64,000 nucleotides of DNA from Lethocerus indicus (GCA_019843655.1 JACDQD010000109.1:31001-95000), one strand, 5' to 3'. Positions 46,511-61,977 are shown, counted from the first letter of the stretch. The notes: generated by a model from the letters alone, not told the origin. Translations and numbers: made by a program.

Positions 46511-46929
46511 GAAGCCGCGTAAACAATGAAAATAAACCGGTTTCAAATTCTCCGAAAACGAGTCTGTCTATTTGTGTCGATTGCTGGCTGTCGTTGAGGA
46601 AAAAGCGTTGGGGAAATTAAAAAAAAAAAAAAAAATGGGGGTGGGGGAAAAAACAAGAGTTGAGTTAGAACAAATGGCTCCTCTTCCTGGAATATGGCGT
46701 GAATCAGCCGAGTATTTATAAAGAAGTTGCAAGGCCGTACAGCGATACCAATTAAGGCCAAGAAGAAGAAGAAGAAGGCCTAAAGAGAGGGAGAGAGATA
46801 TTCTCAATCTCAGTTAAACCGGGATAAATCCATGAACTTCCAGGCATTCCCCCCAGGGACGCCTGGAAGAGGGCAACTTTGGCCACGTGATATAAACGGG
46901 ATAAAAATCAGCGGTTTCCCCCTTACATT
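46511..46929. other. Intronic sequence, no feature recognised
   Basis: This contains an A run (46618-46635), a short (GAA)n and (GA)n near 46760-46799, and nothing else recognised. Confidence 0.55.
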
Positions 46930-46984
46930 TTCGTAAATTTCTGTGACGCAGCGCAGCCAGGACGACGTCCCGAAGGGCGCCCAA

Positions 46985-47085
46985 AGTGGCGCCGCTACTG
47001 AAGACGGGCGAAAGGCCGAAACGTCGAGCGGACAAACGCCAAATCTACGGGGTACACAACCCTTCGCAGGCCAAAAAACGGGTGT
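46985..47085 (+). ncRNA. Foldback right end with a hammerhead-ribozyme-like core
   Basis: CTGAAGA (46998-47004), a short GG...CC hairpin and GAAACGTC (47018-47025) are flanked by complementary CCGCT (46992-46996) and AGCGG (47027-47031). These are the landmarks of a small hammerhead variant (CUGANGA, stem II, GAAA, GUC), of the kind reported in Penelope-like retroelements. One extra base precedes stem II and stem II is weak, so activity is doubtful. It is followed by the family's tail (ACACAACCCTTCGCAGGCC, then AAAAAACGGGTG). Confidence 0.4.
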
Positions 47086-47159
47086 TTTTGAACTGATTTC
47101 GAAACCTGTCGAAGGGCCGTACCTTAATGTATCGTGCGAAGGTGGTGACGCCCCCGAAA

Positions 47160-48339
47160 ATTAGTATTAGGACGAAAAAAAATAATATAAAATAATAATA
47201 TAAGCGTTATAAAATCTGTAAACGAGGGCCGAATAGAATCCGCCCCATACATTGAAACCGGTCTTAAAACGATTTATGTAAACCTAAGCTATTTGACGAT
47301 TCGCTAATAATGACGTTTCGGAGCTGTTTCGAGATTGCAATAAAAAAATAAATAAAAAAAAAAAATCGATCCTCGCGACTCTTCGAGCATCGGCTTTGTA
47401 TCGATTGGACGATGACACTACAGAAAAATAAAATAATAATAAATTTTGGGGGAAAAATATATAAAGTGAACGGATTTCATATGTCCGCGTAACAACAGCT
47501 CGAAACCAAAAAAAATTTCTCAAAAAATGGAGAAAAAAACGAATCTAATTTTTGACGGTAGGTCTGTGGCGCGGAGACAGAAACACAGCGGAAAAACTAC
47601 GAAAAACAAATCTGTTTTTTAACAGAGAATTTTATCGGATTCTGCGGTACGATTTAAATTTCGACCGGGTTGGATACAGCCCGAGATCAATTTCGTTCAT
47701 AAATTGATTCAAAATTTAATTTCAACGTCATTCTCCCCCCGTCCAGAGTATAGAAATGGAAGGGTGGATTTTACTACGGGTAAGAGTTTCTTTTTCAGCA
47801 AAATAAAATCAATTCCAGAGTCAGAATTTCGATTACTTTTGGCTACCCTACCCCCACCCCAATATTACTTCTGCATCAGAAACCAGAAATTTACACGGGG
47901 AGAATTTTCATGGACAATAAATCCAGGTAGATAAAAGCAACAACTGTAGACGGTCCATTAACGGCAGGTTTATTTCTGCACCCCGTCCAAACGGCCCGTG
48001 GCGGACGACCGACACCGATATATTATTATTTTTCCAACCTCTTGGCCGGATAGAATTATAAATTGGCGCTAATTAGAAACCAAAAAAATATATATATAAA
48101 TATATAGGCGCCGAAATAAAATAGGGGAGGTTGTGCGGCATCTCTATTTCTGTATAGGGGCCAGACGGTCGTTGTCCCCTTTGATGTAGTTGTGGTCGTT
48201 GAATTTACAACGACAAATAGGCGATATTTTACGGGGTAGGACCGAAATCTTCAATTTCATTTATAGCGAATTTCAGATTTCATCCGAATAAGTTCGGTTA
48301 ATCCTTTTAAAGACGGGGTTTTTCTCGCACCATTTTTTC
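47160..48339. other. Intronic sequence, no feature recognised
   Basis: About 1.2 kb of AT-rich, single-copy-looking DNA with short TA runs at 48090-48105. No exon or repeat is recognised. Confidence 0.6.
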
Positions 48340-48720
48340 GGTTCGTCTTCGATTTATTTATTTATTTTTTTTTTGAAAAATTCGCCTGGGAAAATTCGTG
48401 TCGAATTTTCAACAACAAATTCTAAGCTACGGACCAAAAAAAAAAATAAAAAATCAAAAAAATCGACGAAGTCCGTAAATTTAAGTAAATCGGCCAAATC
48501 GTCGAATCGAAATTGGCCAGTCGCAAGTTGAGAAATCGAGCTAAGCGAGACTTTTTCCGAATTTCCCGAAAAACTGAATGAAAAGGAGCACGAAAAGGAG
48601 GACGCGACGAGGAGAGATTGAGGAGATTTAAAAAAAATGAATTTTCTAAGCGCTTCAAGAGGACCGAAAGAGGTGGGCAAAGCGAAGGGGGAGAAAATAG
48701 ATATTCGTAAATAAAAAATA
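48340..48720. repeat. Dispersed repeat, copy 2 of the pair with 28330-28735
   Basis: Same order of phrases as copy 1: TTCGGTTCGTCTTCGATTT, CGACGAAGTCCGTAAATTTA, AGTAAATCGGCC, GTCGAATCG, GTCGCAAGTTGAGAAATCG, AGAAAATAGATATTCGTAAA. On the minus strand the frame has SQLATGQ and LADLLKFTDFVDFF, parallel to copy 1. Confidence 0.7.
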
Positions 48721-49531
48721 TAATTTTGAAATTCCCGTCAACAAAACCCTTATAGGGTAGCTTCCGATCTCGGGAATATAACGCGTTTCCCCGTCCACCC
48801 CCAATTTCACAGCTTTCTTCGTGAAAGTGTAATATGAAAAAAAAATAAAATAATAAAATAAAAAAGAATTGAACAATGACAGCTCATCTTTCCCAGGTCA
48901 CGCGCCGAGTTCACCCGATTTCCACGCGATCGAACATTTTCCAGTTTTGAAAACTGTTTTCGTTTGTAACAAAAACAACATAAAACTGTCACCGAACCGG
49001 GTCACTAAATTTGGAACTAAATCGTTCGAAGTTTCAGTAACCGAATTCCATTGTTGTCAACGGAAAAAACGAGTGAAATTTTGACGCGGGAAAACTCAAT
49101 TTTTTTTTAATTATTATCGTTTTGTCGAAGACGATAAAAATCGGCGTTCAACGAAGCTCCAAAACGGCGTTAAAACATCCAAGAGGGATTTTTAATGTTA
49201 ACAACAGAGATTAAATGTATCATTTTCGCCCAAAAATAATCAAATTTCTCAGTGCGCTATAAGGGCGGATACTCAAAAAAAAAAAAAAATTCTCCGTCCC
49301 GAAATTTCCCGTCGTACTCCGGATTGGGGTAGACTGAGGAAAATTCCGAAAATTTTCGAATTTTTCAATTTTTTTCGATTTTTTTTTAATTACTAAAGGC
49401 CGCGTTTCAATGAACCGTATTACCCGACACGAGGTAAGGCCGGAGTACAATTAACGAACGAGATTTTAACGGAACTCCGAGGACAACAATTAAATTTAAT
49501 GGGTATTGTTCGTGCAATGGAAAACAATTTC

Positions 49532-49535
<4 letters not shown>
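48721..49535. other. Intronic sequence, no feature recognised
   Basis: AT-rich, single-copy-looking. No exon or known element is seen. Confidence 0.6.
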
Positions 49536-50470
<935 letters not shown>

Positions 50471-51293
50471 ATACACAATTGACGGAATTGTCTCATTTTT
50501 GGTACCCATTATAGTTTTTGTAGTTTTCCGGCGCCGTACAATACGTTGTATCGTTTTGTCAGTTGACACAGTCGCCGGATAGTCAGTGTCCCGTTGTCAG
50601 TTGTACCTTGTTCTTACTCGAGTATAAACGTGGCCGGCGCGCAAGGCTTAGAATTGGGACGAAAGGAAGTCCAGTTTTGAAGCGGGTATATTTTAAGTAC
50701 GAAAACATTAACATTGGATGAACACCTACGGTGATATCTTTAAGTCGGACTTTAAGCTACAGTTTCACCGAAAATGAGACACAACTCAGTCAATTAGTTT
50801 CCGAGTTATGGACTGTTAAAGAGTGGATACATTTTTTTGGACCACCCTCTGTACATCCACCGATATTATCGTCGACTCTACGTGCATACATTGGGCGGCA
50901 TAGTTTCTGTCCGTGGATGTTAATAACGGTGGACCATTTCGAACACCTACAGTTATATATATCTTTAAGTTGGACTTTAAGCTACACTTTCACCGAAAAT
51001 GAGACACAACTCAGTCAATTAGTTTGCGAGTTACGGACTGTTAAAGTGTGGATACATTTTTTTGGACCACCCTCTGTACATCCACCGATATTATCGTCGA
51101 CTCTCCGTGCATACATTGGGCGGCATAGTTTCTGTCTGTGGACGTTAATAACGGTGGACCATTTCGAACACCCGCAGCGATCTTCAAGTCGGACTTTAAG
51201 CTACACTTTCAACGAAAATGAGACACGACTCGGTCAATTAGTCTGCGAGTTATGGACTGTTAAAGTGTGGATACATTTTTTTGGACCACCCTC
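50471..51293 (+). mobile_element. MITE-like element with two additional tandem right halves
   Basis: The first element (about 50476-50848) lacks its outer left end and keeps the subfamily-A core. Two further right halves end at about 51074 and 51291. Each starts after CCGATATTATCGTCGACTCT with GTGCATACATTGGGCGGCAT. All three right ends read GTTAAAG.GTGGATACATTT where other copies read GTTAAACGGTGG. Confidence 0.88.
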
Positions 51294-52144
51294 CAGTGTA
51301 ATCGTACCGAAGCACCTGGTCTTCAGTTGAAAATGCACGGCTGTCGTCGGCCGGAAAGTCCGAAGCCGTCCCTTCGGAAGGAGGAAGGGCTTCGTCCGTT
51401 CGATCGACTTCCTGTTTTCGTAGGGGAAAAATTAACTTTGACCGAACACGAGCCCTTGAGCACTCGCTGACAAAATTTTCTGAACAATATATTCCGTCCC
51501 AGAAGGACTTATTTATATATATATTTGGAAGGCTGTAAACAGTTTGGGAATATCGGACATAATCCACAAGAAACGGTTAACCCTCCCCCCACCCCGCGGT
51601 AATAAAATAATGATTCTATTCGTATGTATTAGTTAGGTGACTCATTTAGACTCAGCACGTTTAATCCGAAAATCACCGGGGATGAAATATCTAAATTGAG
51701 AAACTGAGTAATGGGGTGGGGGGGAAATTAAAAACCGAAAAGTGAAATATTCGCGGAAGGCCTTTATCCATGACGGACGAAATTCGAGACGGCGTTAGAG
51801 AGATTGGGGTGGGGCGTTTTGAAACCGTTCCAAAAAATTTCGAAACCACTCGGGAGTTTCGGGCTTTACGAACCGGGGGAGGGGGGGAAAATTCGCGTGG
51901 GTTTATGAAACCGAGACGCCCTCCTGTCTATTTTCGGCCCCATTGAACTCCTCCTACTGGACCGGCCAATAATAGAGAGCTCCGACTACTGAAGAAATTG
52001 CCATGTTGTGGCGGACGCGACGGCCGGGGTGAAAAAAATATAGGGGAAGAAAAAAAAAGACAATTGTCCGAAACAATAGACCTGAACGGGACTTGGTGAT
52101 AGGTAAAGATAAAAACCCGTAATAGCAGAGTGTTTCTGTCTCCC
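51294..52144. other. Intronic sequence, no known feature
   Basis: A minus-strand open frame at about 51300-51567 has a stretch with balanced composition (SECSRARVRSKLIFPLRKQE, then VDRTDEALPPSEGTASDF), but no family is recognised and there are no clear splice sites. The rest is single-copy-looking. Confidence 0.45.
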
Positions 52145-52345
52145 GGCCGGTTCGGCCTTCCGCCAGACCGGTTTCGGCCGCTCGCCGCCATCTTCAGTAG
52201 CGGTGTCACTTTGACCCCTTTGGGCAGCATCGGGTTTGCACCGTCGCATCTATTTACGGACTTACGGCGCGCGTGACCGACACCGCCGCTACTGAAGACG
52301 GCGAGCGGCCGACGAAACCGGTCTGGCGACAGGTTCAAAGTTGAA
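52145..52345. mobile_element. Foldback element, complete
   Basis: The left arm is GGTTCGGCCTTCCGCCAGACC, GGTTTCGGCCGCTCGCC, then CATCTTCAGTAGCGG. The right arm is GCCGCTACTGAAGACGGCGA, GCGGCCGACGAAACCGGTCT, then GGCGAC. The core is about 70 bp. An inverted tail fragment (CACCTGTTTTGTGGTCTCCG, AAGGGTTGAAGG) lies at 52511-52545. Confidence 0.88.
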
Positions 52346-52689
52346 CAGAGGACAAGTTCAGGTGCATACAACGTGTAACCCAACAGGTGAATTGGGGCAC
52401 ACCGGTGGAAATGCCACAGCATTTCCATATGGGGGATAAAAATCCCCCACCACCCCACCACCCCGAAAAATGTCGTCAAATCCAAACTTAACGGTCAAAA
52501 ATATTTAATACACCTGTTTTGTGGTCTCCGTCGGAAGGGTTGAAGGTGGTGTTAACTGTGTGTACGGGGTCTGTAATGTCACTATGGGGTGTGAAAAACC
52601 GGTAGCTTTTTCTTCGACCTTCACAGCCCACGTAGGGCTGTCTAATTGAATAGGGGTAGAAATAGCTTTTGTACGAGAGGACTTATCGT
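52346..52689. other. Intronic sequence, no feature beyond a foldback tail
   Basis: Apart from the inverted tail at about 52511-52545, I see nothing recognisable. Confidence 0.55.
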
Positions 52690-54480
52690 GTGGCGGTCCG
52701 TAGAGAGTTGTTGTTTGTTGTCAACCTCTCGACCTCCGAGGTGACCTATGACCCGGGGATGAACCCGATTATTGCACTGTCGTCCGATTTACAACGCGTT
52801 TAGGCACAATTTCAGCTCGTCCTAACGTCGGGAAGTGACCTCACGACCTCCCAGGTGACCTATGACCCGGGGATGAACCCGATTATTGCACTGTCGTCCG
52901 ATTTACAACGCGTTTAGGCACAATTTCAGCTCGTCCTAACATTGGGGAAAGTGACCTCTACGACCTCCGAGGTGACCTATGACCCGGGGATGAACCCGAT
53001 TATTGCACTGTCGTCCGATTTACAACGCGTTTAGGCACAATTTCAGCTCGTCCTAACATTGGGGAAAGTGACCTCTACGACCTCCGAGGTGACCTATGAC
53101 CCGGGGATGAACCCGATTATTGCACTGTCGTCCGATTTACAACGCGTTTAGGCACACCTCCAGCTCGTCCTAACATTGGGGAAAGTGACTTACGACCTCC
53201 CAGGTGACCTCTATGACCCGGGATGAACATTGTGGAAAGTGACCGATTATTGCACTGTCGTCCGATTTACAACGCGTTTAGGCACAATTTCAGCATTGAA
53301 AGTGACCCCTACGAGATTATTGCACTGCACAATTTCAGCTCGTCCTAACATTGGGGAAGTGACCTCAGACCCTCCGAGGTCACCTATGACCTATGACCCG
53401 GGATGAACCCGATTATTGCACTGTCGTCCGATTTACAACGATTTAGGCACAATTTGCCTCTACGTCCTACAGCATCTAACATTGGAGAAAGGTGACCTTA
53501 TTGCACTGTCGTCCGATTTGTACCGTCGACTGTCGGAAGTGACCTCGTCGACCCGGGATGAACCTGATTATTACTGTCGTCCGATTTACAACGCGTTTAG
53601 GCACAATTTCAGCTCGTCCTAACATTGGGGAAAGTGACTCTACGACCTCCGAGGTGACCTATGACCGATGAACCTGATTATTGCACTGTCGTCCGATTTA
53701 CAACGCGTTTAGGCACAATTTCAGCTCGTCCTAACATTGGGGAAAGTGACCTCTACGAAGGTGACCTTACCCGGGAAAATTATTGCACTGTCGTCCGATT
53801 GTCGTCCGATTTACAACGTATCAGCTCGTCCTAACATTGGGGAAAGTGACTCTACGACCTCCGAGGTGACCTATGACCCAGGGATGAACCTGATTATTGC
53901 AATTTACAACGCGTTTAGGCACAATTTCAGAACATCTATTCCAGGTGACCTATGTGAACCTTTATTGCACTGTCGTCCGATTTACAACGCGTTTAGGCAC
54001 AATATCGTCCTAATGACCTCTACGACCTAGGTGATATGATATATATATATATATTTATATATATATATGTCGTCCGATACAAACGTATATTGGGGAAAGT
54101 GACCATATATGACCCGGGGATATACATTTCAGGGATGAACCTCAATTTACAACGCGTTTAGGCACAATTTCAGCCATTGTCCGACTAATTCGTGTTAACA
54201 TTGGAAAAACACGTACACCTCCCAGGTGAATGAACCTGTCCTTTACAACGCGTTTAGGCAATATTTCAGCTTCTGGTACGGACCTCCTATATATATTTGG
54301 GATAATAGGTGAATTTTATGTCCTAACATTGGGAAAGGACCCTACGACCTCCGAGGTGACCGCCACTGTCGTCCGAAAAGTGACCTACGACCTCCCAGGT
54401 GAATTATTGCAAATTTCTTACGACCTCCCAGGTGAAAAATTTCAGCACGTTTATGACGGACGTTTCACCTATGACCGCCT
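52690..54480 (+). repeat. 117-bp tandem array, decaying left to right
   Basis: The unit reads GACCTCTACGACCTCCGAGG, TGACCTATGACCCGGGGATG, AACCCGATTATTGCACTGTC, GTCCGATTTACAACGCGTTT, AGGCACAATTTCAGCTCGTC and CTAACATTGGGGAAAGT. GATTATTG starts at 52767, 52881, 52998 and 53115 (period 114-117). Left units are near-identical. From about 53200 units are cut and shuffled, and a (TA)n tract (54039-54068) interrupts the array. Open frames are not conserved. Confidence 0.95.
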
Positions 54481-55420
54481 GATTATTGCGGCCGGGCACC
54501 TAACATTGTGTTGGGAACAACAAATGAGAGTGAATCTATTGTTAGTGGCCGAGGGCGGGCCCACCGTTAACCGTGTAGGCGTCCAGAGGGTGTACTGTTA
54601 CATCACCAAATATTATATTAAAAGACACGGGGGGGCAGGGCCGCCCTGGCAACCCTGGTGGTCCTGGACCGTGTCCAGGCTGGCACCTCTAGGCCCCGCC
54701 GTGTAACACGATACACATGACCAATCCACCCCCCCCCCACAACACACCACAATTATTATACCCCTGTCCTTTACACCCTTTCAAGGTGATCACGGAATAA
54801 ACGGTTTTTTATTCGGCGCAGGGGGTGTCCGCCGCCCCGTCCGATCAATTGGGTTCCGGATTTTTTTTTCCCAGAAAATATTGCATAAAATTTACTAATT
54901 ACGAGGCATTATTATCGGATAGTACATCTCCGAATATATTTTTAATAATAATAAATATTTTTTTTTTTCAAAATCGACTCCAATTCGTGGGGGTTGGGGG
55001 GGGGGGGGGAGGCAGAGGGATTAGGGCACTAAAGAGTTGAATTGAGACCAATCGTCGTTCTATTTCGAATAATAATCATAATTACGAGATATTTTAACAC
55101 TTGTAGTATTTATAATGTGAAATTGCTGGAAGTAAAAAAAAAAATTTCCTGTAAAACCGATACCCCATTAAGGGGCCTAAATCGGTTAAAATGCCCCTAG
55201 CTTTCAAATAAGAGTTATTTTGCATCTTTCAAAACCGACGACAGTATTCAAATTGGACACGCACGTGCGTTTACTCGTTAACACTGTGCGAATTAATTTA
55301 TAAGTACTTAAGGTACCGTTTAAATTGTTTATATAGGGGTTCGACAACTAAGAAAATTTAGCAATTCGCGTAAAAAAACATTTTTTTTTAGTACGTCAAC
55401 ATCTTCGATAGTGTGTCCTC
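54481..55420. other. Intronic sequence, no feature recognised
   Basis: There is a short Gly-Pro-like frame near 54630-54690 (too short to call collagen), a C run at about 54728-54737, a G run at about 54995-55009, and AT-rich sequence. GTTCGACAACTAAG at about 55340 is a possible mariner-type end. Confidence 0.5.
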
Positions 55421-55510
55421 TCGCCGGTCTGGTCATTCGCCAGATCGGGGGGAAGGGGGGTTTCGGCCGCTCGCCATCTTCAGTAGCGCTGTACTGTCAC
55501 TTGTACTGTC
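55421..55510 (+). mobile_element. Foldback left half
   Basis: CGGTCTGGTCATTCGCCAGA, TTTCGGCCGCTCGCCATCTT and CAGTAGCGCTGTACTGTCAC. No right arm was found nearby. Confidence 0.75.
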
Positions 55511-56414
55511 CAAAGTCTGTACAACAGACCGGCAGTAGAGTGTAGACGTAGAGGTATTGATGAAAAAAAATTGATAATTGTTGACAGCACTGTAATTGGT
55601 AATGAAAATTATATACCGGCCGTTATAGGGATCAGCGACGACTACGGGGATGAAACAACCCCCACCCGGTAGTTGGGTACGAACAGTAAAAAATATGTCG
55701 CGTACGTTCCACTCGCCGTGTGGAACTTCAATTCTAGTTCATTTCTAGAACTAGACTAGACTGGACTGGTCTAGGAAATCTAGACTTTGAGGAGGGTGAA
55801 ATGAAGATTCCGTCGTACGTAGAATTTCCCGTCCGTGACGGGGCCGAGACCAAGGGGTCAAGGGTTGAGGGCATTTGAACGATAGAAAAGTGTCATTTTA
55901 AAACTATTATGTTGGAAATAATTGCGGAATATTTATATTTTATTTTCAATTTTATTATTATTTCAGTGTACCGCTGCAGTTTTAGTACTGACTGTAGAAG
56001 GGTCCGAAATTTTATAAATTGGATAACGCCTCTATTGATTAACGATTGATTAGGGTTTGATCAATTTCCAGAGAGGAAACGTTTCGGACTACAAAGCAAT
56101 TTTTTGTGAAAAAAAAAATTCATAAAATAAACCGCGTTAAGCGCATTTTTTGGCCTACTCCTCAGGGATGATTTTATGAATGGGGGAAGTTTCAGAGGGT
56201 AAAAAAAAAAAGGTGGCCCAATTTTCCGTATCTTTCATCGCCGTGATCTTTCGTGATCTGCCGTCATCTCGTGATTCACTGGCCGTGAAAACGCACCCCC
56301 ACCACCCAACCCCCAACCCCATTTTGTACATATCTCATGCAACGTTACAGCAGATTTATTCAGCGCCGACTGTTGCATTCAATCATTGAAGTCTAGAGGA
56401 CGGATATTTGACTA
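55511..56414. other. Intronic sequence, no feature recognised
   Basis: A small CTAG-rich patch (CTAGAACTAGACTAGACTGG) lies at about 55745-55790. The rest is single-copy-looking. Confidence 0.55.
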
Positions 56415-56585
56415 TCCGCCTTCGCCGGACTGCGGGTTTCGGCTCGCCGTCTTCAGTAGCGCTGTTTTAAGTGACCGTTGGCATTTTGGGGAGGGTCAAT
56501 CCACCCACAGTGACACAGTGCAGTGAGGATGCAAAACCCCTATAGAGGCCAACAGTGACTACTGAAGATGAGCGGCGGCAGAAAC
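56415..56585. mobile_element. Foldback element, eroded arms
   Basis: Left: CCGCCTTCGCCGGACTGCGG, GTTTCGGCTCGCCGTCTTC, AGTAGCGCTG. Right: GTGACTACTGAAGATGAGCG. The core is about 95 bp, with GTGACACAGTGCAGTG. Confidence 0.78.
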
Positions 56586-56605
56586 ACCCAGTCGAGCATG
56601 AGACG

Positions 56606-58900
<2,295 letters not shown>

Positions 58901-58959
58901 GATGGCCGAAACCGGTCTAGCGAAAGACCGGTCAATATAATAAAAAAAAATTCTTCCGT

Positions 58960-59545
58960 CGGCGGACAGTCGTCGCGGTACAATCCGCCGAACTACCCGC
59001 TGTGACTTCTTTGAATTTCGGCCGTTCGCCATCTTCAGTAGCGGCGGCACTCTGGACGCCGTCCTCCTCCGGGGAGCCGTCGCTGCGCTGCGACCGCTAC
59101 TGAAGACGGCGAGCGGCCGAAACACGACCGGCGATCCGGAGACAACAAACCCTACGGTCTCGTAATATAATACAATTCAATAAAAAAAATTATAAGAATT
59201 CATTTTCAACGTGCCTGAAGCACGTCACTAGTGTAAAAGTGTCGGCGAACAGTCGTCACGGTACAATTCGCCGAACTACCCGCTGTGACTTTGAATTTCG
59301 GCCGTTCGCCATCTTCAGTAGCGGCGGCACTCTGGACGCCGTCCTTCTCCGGGGAGCCGTCGCTGCGCTGCGACCGCTACTGAAGACGGCGAGCGGCCGA
59401 AACACGACCGGCGATCCGGAGACAACAAACCCTACGGTCTCGTAATATAATAAAATTCAATAATAAAAAAAAAAAAAATAAAATAAAAATTCTTTTCAAC
59501 GTGCCCTGACGGCACGTCACTGGTGTAAAGTGCCGGCGAACAGTT
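58960..59545. mobile_element. Foldback element in a direct duplication of about 280 bp
   Basis: Both copies contain GGTACAATCCGCCGAACTAC or its near twin, TTTCGGCCGTTCGCCATCTT, CAGTAGCGGCGGCACTCTGG, GACCGCTACTGAAGACGGCG and AGCGGCCGAAACACGACCGG, then CAACAAACCCTACGGTCTCG. CTTCAGTAG lies at about 59033 and 59312. The copies are more than 90% alike by eye. Confidence 0.9.
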
Positions 59546-60065
59546 GAATTTATACCGTCTTCCTGCTTAAATTCCTTCTATTTTTTTTTTCTTCGGCCAC
59601 ATGAAATCCGATTATAATTATAAATTTTTTTTTTTTTTTTTTTTGGCGGCCCGAACAAACGACCCATTGAAGACTGAAAACGGTACCAGATGTCGAGCGC
59701 CGAAAAACAAACGTTGTGAAATGAACGGCACGCGTCAAAGGCCGCTTTCAGAGAAACGAAAAAAAATGGCTCAGCACGGGCCGTAATGTCCAATTTAATT
59801 TATTTAATTCGCTGAAAATAGTCAATAGTCACGGCCCACTGTGGAATCCACGTACTTGGATCGACTTTTATGGTATTTATGGTATAACGGTGAATGGATG
59901 AGAGAGATGAATTTCGGCCGGAACGGAATCGTTTCGAAGGAATTTTTCGACCGGAACTTTCGGTAGCGAAAGATATTTTCGTGGATAATTTCGCCAATTC
60001 ATCGAAACTGCCGGGAAATATATAACTTTTCGTGACTTGAGTGGGCCGGTCGTAACTTGTACTGT
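59546..60065. other. Intronic sequence, no feature recognised
   Basis: T run at 59625-59644. Single-copy-looking otherwise. Confidence 0.55.
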
Positions 60066-60680
60066 CCGGTGGGGGGTGAGGATGGCCGAAACGCGCACCC
60101 CCGAAGTGCGAAAACAGCGCTACTGAAGACGGCGACAGGTGAAGCCGAAACCGGTCTGGCGAAAGACCAAACCGGCCCGTGGGTGCGGTGATAGGACGCA
60201 CAGGACTGAAGACGGCGAGCGGCGGCCGAAACCGGTTGTGTCACTTGTACCGTCCGGTGCGGTGATGAGGACGCAAAAAGGTGACTGACACACGGCGCTA
60301 CTGAAGACGGCGAGCGGCGGCCGAAACCGGTCTGGCGAAACACCAAACCGGCGAGATAGGAGACAGATTGTCACTTGTACCGTCCGGTGCGGTGATGAGG
60401 ACGCCAAAGAGTGCAAAAAGGTGACTGACACACGGCGCTACTGAAGACGGCGACAGGCGGCCGAAACCGGTCTGGCGAAACACCAAACCGGCGGGATTGG
60501 AGACAGACTGTCAATTGTACCGTCCGGTGCGGTGATGAGGACGCCAAAGAGTGCAAAAAGGTGACTGACGCACGGCGCTACTGAAGACGGCGAGCGGCGA
60601 AAGATCCCCAGACCGGCGTAAGGCCCACGAAATCTACGGTATTCCAACCTCTCGCAGACCACAAAACAGGTATTCCTTTT
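60066..60680 (+). mobile_element. Foldback right arms in tandem, four to five units of about 90-140 bp, with tail
   Basis: CTACTGAAGACGGCGA lies at about 60120, 60298, 60439 and 60578, plus ACTGAAGACGGCGAGCGG at 60205. Between them are CGGCCGAAACCGGTCTGGCG, AAACACCAAACCGGCGAGAT, TGTACCGTCCGGTGCGGTGA and AAAAAGGTGACTGACACACG. The last unit ends with the standard tail (TATTCCAACCTCTCGCAGACC, ACAAAACAGGTATT). No left arm is present. Confidence 0.88.
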
Positions 60681-60724
60681 TATTTTTCGTTCGATGCACA
60701 AAACGGAACGCATAGAATGCAATC

Positions 60725-60753
<29 letters not shown>
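60725..60753 (+). repeat. Poly-G tract of 29
   Basis: There are 29 consecutive G after AATC and before TTAAACC. It is by far the longest G homopolymer in the window. Confidence 0.95.
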
Positions 60754-60757
<4 letters not shown>

Positions 60758-61977
60758 ACCTGGCAGTTGGAGGATAACGGGTCCCGGGTAACGCCCGGTG
60801 CCCATTTCCTAGTTATTCCGGCGTTAATCGAAAATACATTAACGCTGAGCTCAGATAAAAGCGGTCATTCCCATTTAACAAGGTTTAGGGAGGGGGGAGG
60901 GAGGAGGAGGGGAATCGGCTTTATGTACAGAAATAAACTGGTGGGGGTGGAAGGAAAAAATAATGGAGGGGTAATTTTTTTCCGACGGTGCCGAAGGAAA
61001 TTTAATAACAATCGGCATAGAATCGGAAACCCCCATCCCCCCGATGATCGTACCGGGTGAAAGTTACCGAAACGTCGTAAGCAGACAATTCCAATAATAA
61101 ATAATTCGAGGGGGGGTGTGGGGGGCGGTTAGGGTAGACGAAAGTAATCGAAAAAAATTTCGACTCTGTAATTGTGGAAAAACCCCCCAAATACATATTA
61201 TTCAAATTGCAGAAAGTGCAGAAACGTCGGTTGCCGCCGTCGAAGAGTTTCGACGAAAAATTCGTCCTGAGAAAAATCGGTTTTAACAGAATAATAATTC
61301 GATGAAACCGAAGACGGGAACACTCTGACGGCGGGTACAGTACGTGAATTATTGTAATTGTAGACTTTAAAAGATCAGTCGAAGAGTTTATCGTTATATG
61401 GGAATTGGGCAACAAACTGTATATTTATAAAATGCGCGCGGCACTGGCCAAATGCCTGGGGTTGTTATAAAATTATATGCGGTAGACCTTTAAATAATCC
61501 CCTGACCACCCACCCCACCCCTACACCGGTACCGATCTATTTTCGGTACCACAACTACTCGAGGTTAATTCGGTTTCACTTCCCAAGTCGGAGGAGGGGG
61601 CGATTTCTTTGTTTTAAAGCGCCCCCAGTCGACGTTGAATTCAGAATTTGAAAGGGGGAAAATATTCAGAATTGAAAATACCCCCCACCTCCCTCCCCAA
61701 GGGCTGTGCCCGAAATACGATACGGGGGTAGGGCGGGGGAGGAAGAGGAGGAGATGATGATGTGAGCGCCAGAATCGGGCCGGTGGAGGAATTCCAAACA
61801 GGAGGTCGGGGTCTTAAACGGGCCTCAAATAATCATCACGTTCTTTTCAACTACCGAATTATCGAAGGACGCGAACTCCCGGTACGGGGGTGGGGGTGGG
61901 GCAGAACGGGTACAGAAATATTGCGCTAGAAATAATAAAACCCTTATTAAAGGGAAACGTCCCCCCCCATTTGTGCC
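60754..61977. other. Intronic sequence, no feature recognised
   Basis: G-rich and C-rich short runs occur throughout. No exon, MITE or foldback arm is seen. Confidence 0.55.

Noticed and set aside
51300..51567. Minus-strand open frame of about 90 codons as a first exon of alpha-actinin
   Set aside because: It lacks the expected acidic N-terminus ending DPAWEKQQKK and has no donor in phase 0. It is partly made of MITE sequence.
53416..54030. Open frames HCRPIYNAFRHN repeats
   Set aside because: They are translations of the 117-bp tandem unit, broken by indels.
54620..54700. Collagen-like Gly-Xaa-Yaa stretch (GRPGNPGGPGP)
   Set aside because: Only four or five triplets, followed by a stop, with no flanking splice sites. 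Too short to support a collagen exon.
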